Positions 63,027-64,000 of a DNA stretch of 64,000 bases are shown one piece after another (the first letter of the stretch is position 1; every line of letters begins with the position of its first letter). The notes below the pieces were generated by a model that worked only from the letters and a program-made list of their open reading frames with translations, was not told the DNA's origin and searched no databases. Where the stretch lies: contig JASCOE010000009.1 of NCBI GenBank assembly GCA_029959285.1, positions 62,001 to 126,000 of the forward strand. Direction: 5' to 3'. The position numbers and the translations under genes are program-made. The DNA is from Flavobacteriaceae bacterium PS02337. Its GTDB lineage: Bacteria > Bacteroidota > Bacteroidia > Flavobacteriales > Flavobacteriaceae.

Positions 63027-63623
63027 TTATTTAATTCCCAATCGAGATTTTAATTTAAGAAATAAAAGCCCGATTCTATAAGCATCTTCAGAAGATGAAT
63101 TTCTGTCGCTTTTCGGAATTTTATAAATTTCGCATAAATCATCTAGAGAAAACTGTTTATCATTTATATCGGTCAGTTTTCTGTACATCATGTCTACATC
63201 TAAAGCTTCATTTTTTAATCGGCCGCAATCCAAACGTTCCAAAGCGGCATTCAATATTTCGACATCAAAATTAATATGATGTCCAACTAAAATTGAATTT
63301 CCGATAAAATTAACCAAAGCTTCAAGTGCATCAGGTTCAGGCATTTTCATCATTTTGCTTTCAATGATAAATTCGTTAGAAAGTCCATTGTCTTGCAAAT
63401 ATTTGTATTGTAACAAAACAGTTTCGAAATTTTCTTTAATCACGATACTGTCGTCAATTACAGAAAATGCTCCAAGCGACAAAATAACATCTTTATCCGG
63501 ATTAAGACCAGAAGTTTCTGCTGATATAACAACAAACTTATTAGGTTTAGTCTCGAATTTAGTTAAATAATCTTTCCAGAATTCTGGATAGTCTTTGTTA
63601 ATGTTTTTTAACCAGTCTAGCAT
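63027..63623 (-). CDS. DnaQ-like 3'-5' exonuclease-fold protein with altered active site
   Basis: This 198-residue protein has the DEDDh exonuclease outline. Motif I is VVISAETSGL, with Ser34 where the first catalytic Asp is expected and Glu36 kept; motif II is LVGHHINFDVEIL with Asp; motif III is RNSSSEDAYRIG, with Asp180 kept but Asn175 in place of the catalytic His. Two of five catalytic residues are thus changed, suggesting weak or no nuclease activity. It starts 3 bases after the stop of the upstream DUF294-type gene, so the two are co-translated. Confidence 0.8.
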   Translation of the reverse strand: MLDWLKNINKDYPEFWKDYLTKFETKPNKFVVISAETSGLNPDKDVILSLGAFSVIDDSIVIKENFETVLLQYKYLQDNGLSNEFIIESKMMKMPEPDALEALVNFIGNSILVGHHINFDVEILNAALERLDCGRLKNEALDVDMMYRKLTDINDKQFSLDDLCEIYKIPKSDRNSSSEDAYRIGLLFLKLKSRLGIK

Positions 63624-63626
63624 ATT

Positions 63627-64000
63627 TTACGAGAATTGTGTCAATTGAAATTTACTCTTAATTAGTTCCTCAAGGTCTTTCATTGGGGCTAAAGCATTTT
63701 TTAATTTCTCTTTGTCAGTTTTTGACATTTCTCTTAAATTAATATATTGGCCAGAGTCGTCGTTTTTTAATCCTTCAACAGTTCTAAATTTTGAAAGTGT
63801 TAAGAAAGCTTCTGCACAGCTTAAATATATTTCTGCATTTTTAGAATCTGTTATTGCTAACTGCTTGAATCTTAGATAGGTGTTTTGAATTCCTTTTATA
63901 TTGGCATTTAATATCAGTAAACGAGCTCCATCAATTAATGGCATTAAGGCGCGAGTTTTAATATCGAACTTATCTTTGTGTGGTCCTTCTTCTTCAACAA
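63627..64000 (-). CDS. C-terminal part of a DUF294 (CBS/nucleotidyltransferase-like) protein, start outside window
   Basis: The frame is open to the right edge and reads VEEEGPHKDKFDIKTRALMPLIDGARLLILN, the hallmark of the DUF294 C-terminal substrate-binding domain, ending KFQLTQFS. Full-length members have cyclic-nucleotide-binding, CBS and nucleotidyltransferase-like domains and are often paired with a DnaQ-fold exonuclease near acetate genes, as here. Only about 124 codons are in the window. Confidence 0.7.
   Translation of the reverse strand, partial: VEEEGPHKDKFDIKTRALMPLIDGARLLILNANIKGIQNTYLRFKQLAITDSKNAEIYLSCAEAFLTLSKFRTVEGLKNDDSGQYINLREMSKTDKEKLKNALAPMKDLEELIKSKFQLTQFS

Overview
The window is a stretch of chromosome from a low-GC member of the Bacteroidota, almost certainly Flavobacterium or a close relative. 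The evidence is the type IX secretion regulator PorX, a FecI/FecR-controlled SusC/SusD uptake locus, LpxC fused to FabZ, HisB and HisIE fusions, and repeated flavobacterial promoter -7 boxes (TAnnTTTG). I see no rRNA, tRNA, CRISPR array, prophage or classical insertion sequence. Most genes are core housekeeping genes; the unusual content lies mainly between the genes.

Layout. 1-898 is the 3' end of ettA. 977-1935 is a small accessory patch: a foldback repeat, a DCC-family gene and a GIY-YIG nuclease gene enclosed by perfect 22-bp inverted repeats. 2159-9065 holds mutS2, ung, a DUF4258 gene, ald, tsaE and porX. 9289-15913 is an outer-membrane lipid block (HD hydrolase, lpxD, lpxC-fabZ, lpxA, efp, a second lpxD-like gene, an NTF2-like gene). 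sucD and a divergent GIY-YIG-like gene follow. 17956-27459 is a sigma/anti-sigma/SusC/SusD/metallopeptidase/DUF4302 uptake locus whose susC carries an in-frame TAG. 27585-35036 holds a small membrane protein, fabG, a large membrane protein of VWA type, a LysR/YeiH pair, a secreted protein and a P1-nuclease/phospholipase C-like enzyme. 35287-39697 has an LTA-synthase-like enzyme divergent from a two-component system, with an 11-bp phased TTAA operator between them.

39771-47652 is a complete histidine operon (hisG-D-C-B-H-A-F-IE) preceded by a leader peptide rich in His codons and a terminator. 47755-52060 holds a CBM9-like protein, an M1 peptidase and an alpha-helical protein of unknown function. 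52210-60520 carries leuA, leuB and then ilvD-B-N-C behind a second attenuator whose leader peptide is rich in Ile and Val codons; leuC and leuD are absent from the window. 61014-64000 holds acs, a DnaQ-fold protein lacking key catalytic residues, and the end of a DUF294-type protein.

Two non-coding themes recur. First, foldback elements whose arms are themselves hairpins; in one family the loop GAGGAACGA is constant while the stem bases covary, and one member encloses the GIY-YIG gene. Second, many spacers inside operons (his, ilv, lpx, porX) are built from short words repeated in direct and inverted orientation, forming locus-specific long hairpins or tandem arrays. These, together with the two attenuators and the phased operator, are the best candidates for something not yet described.
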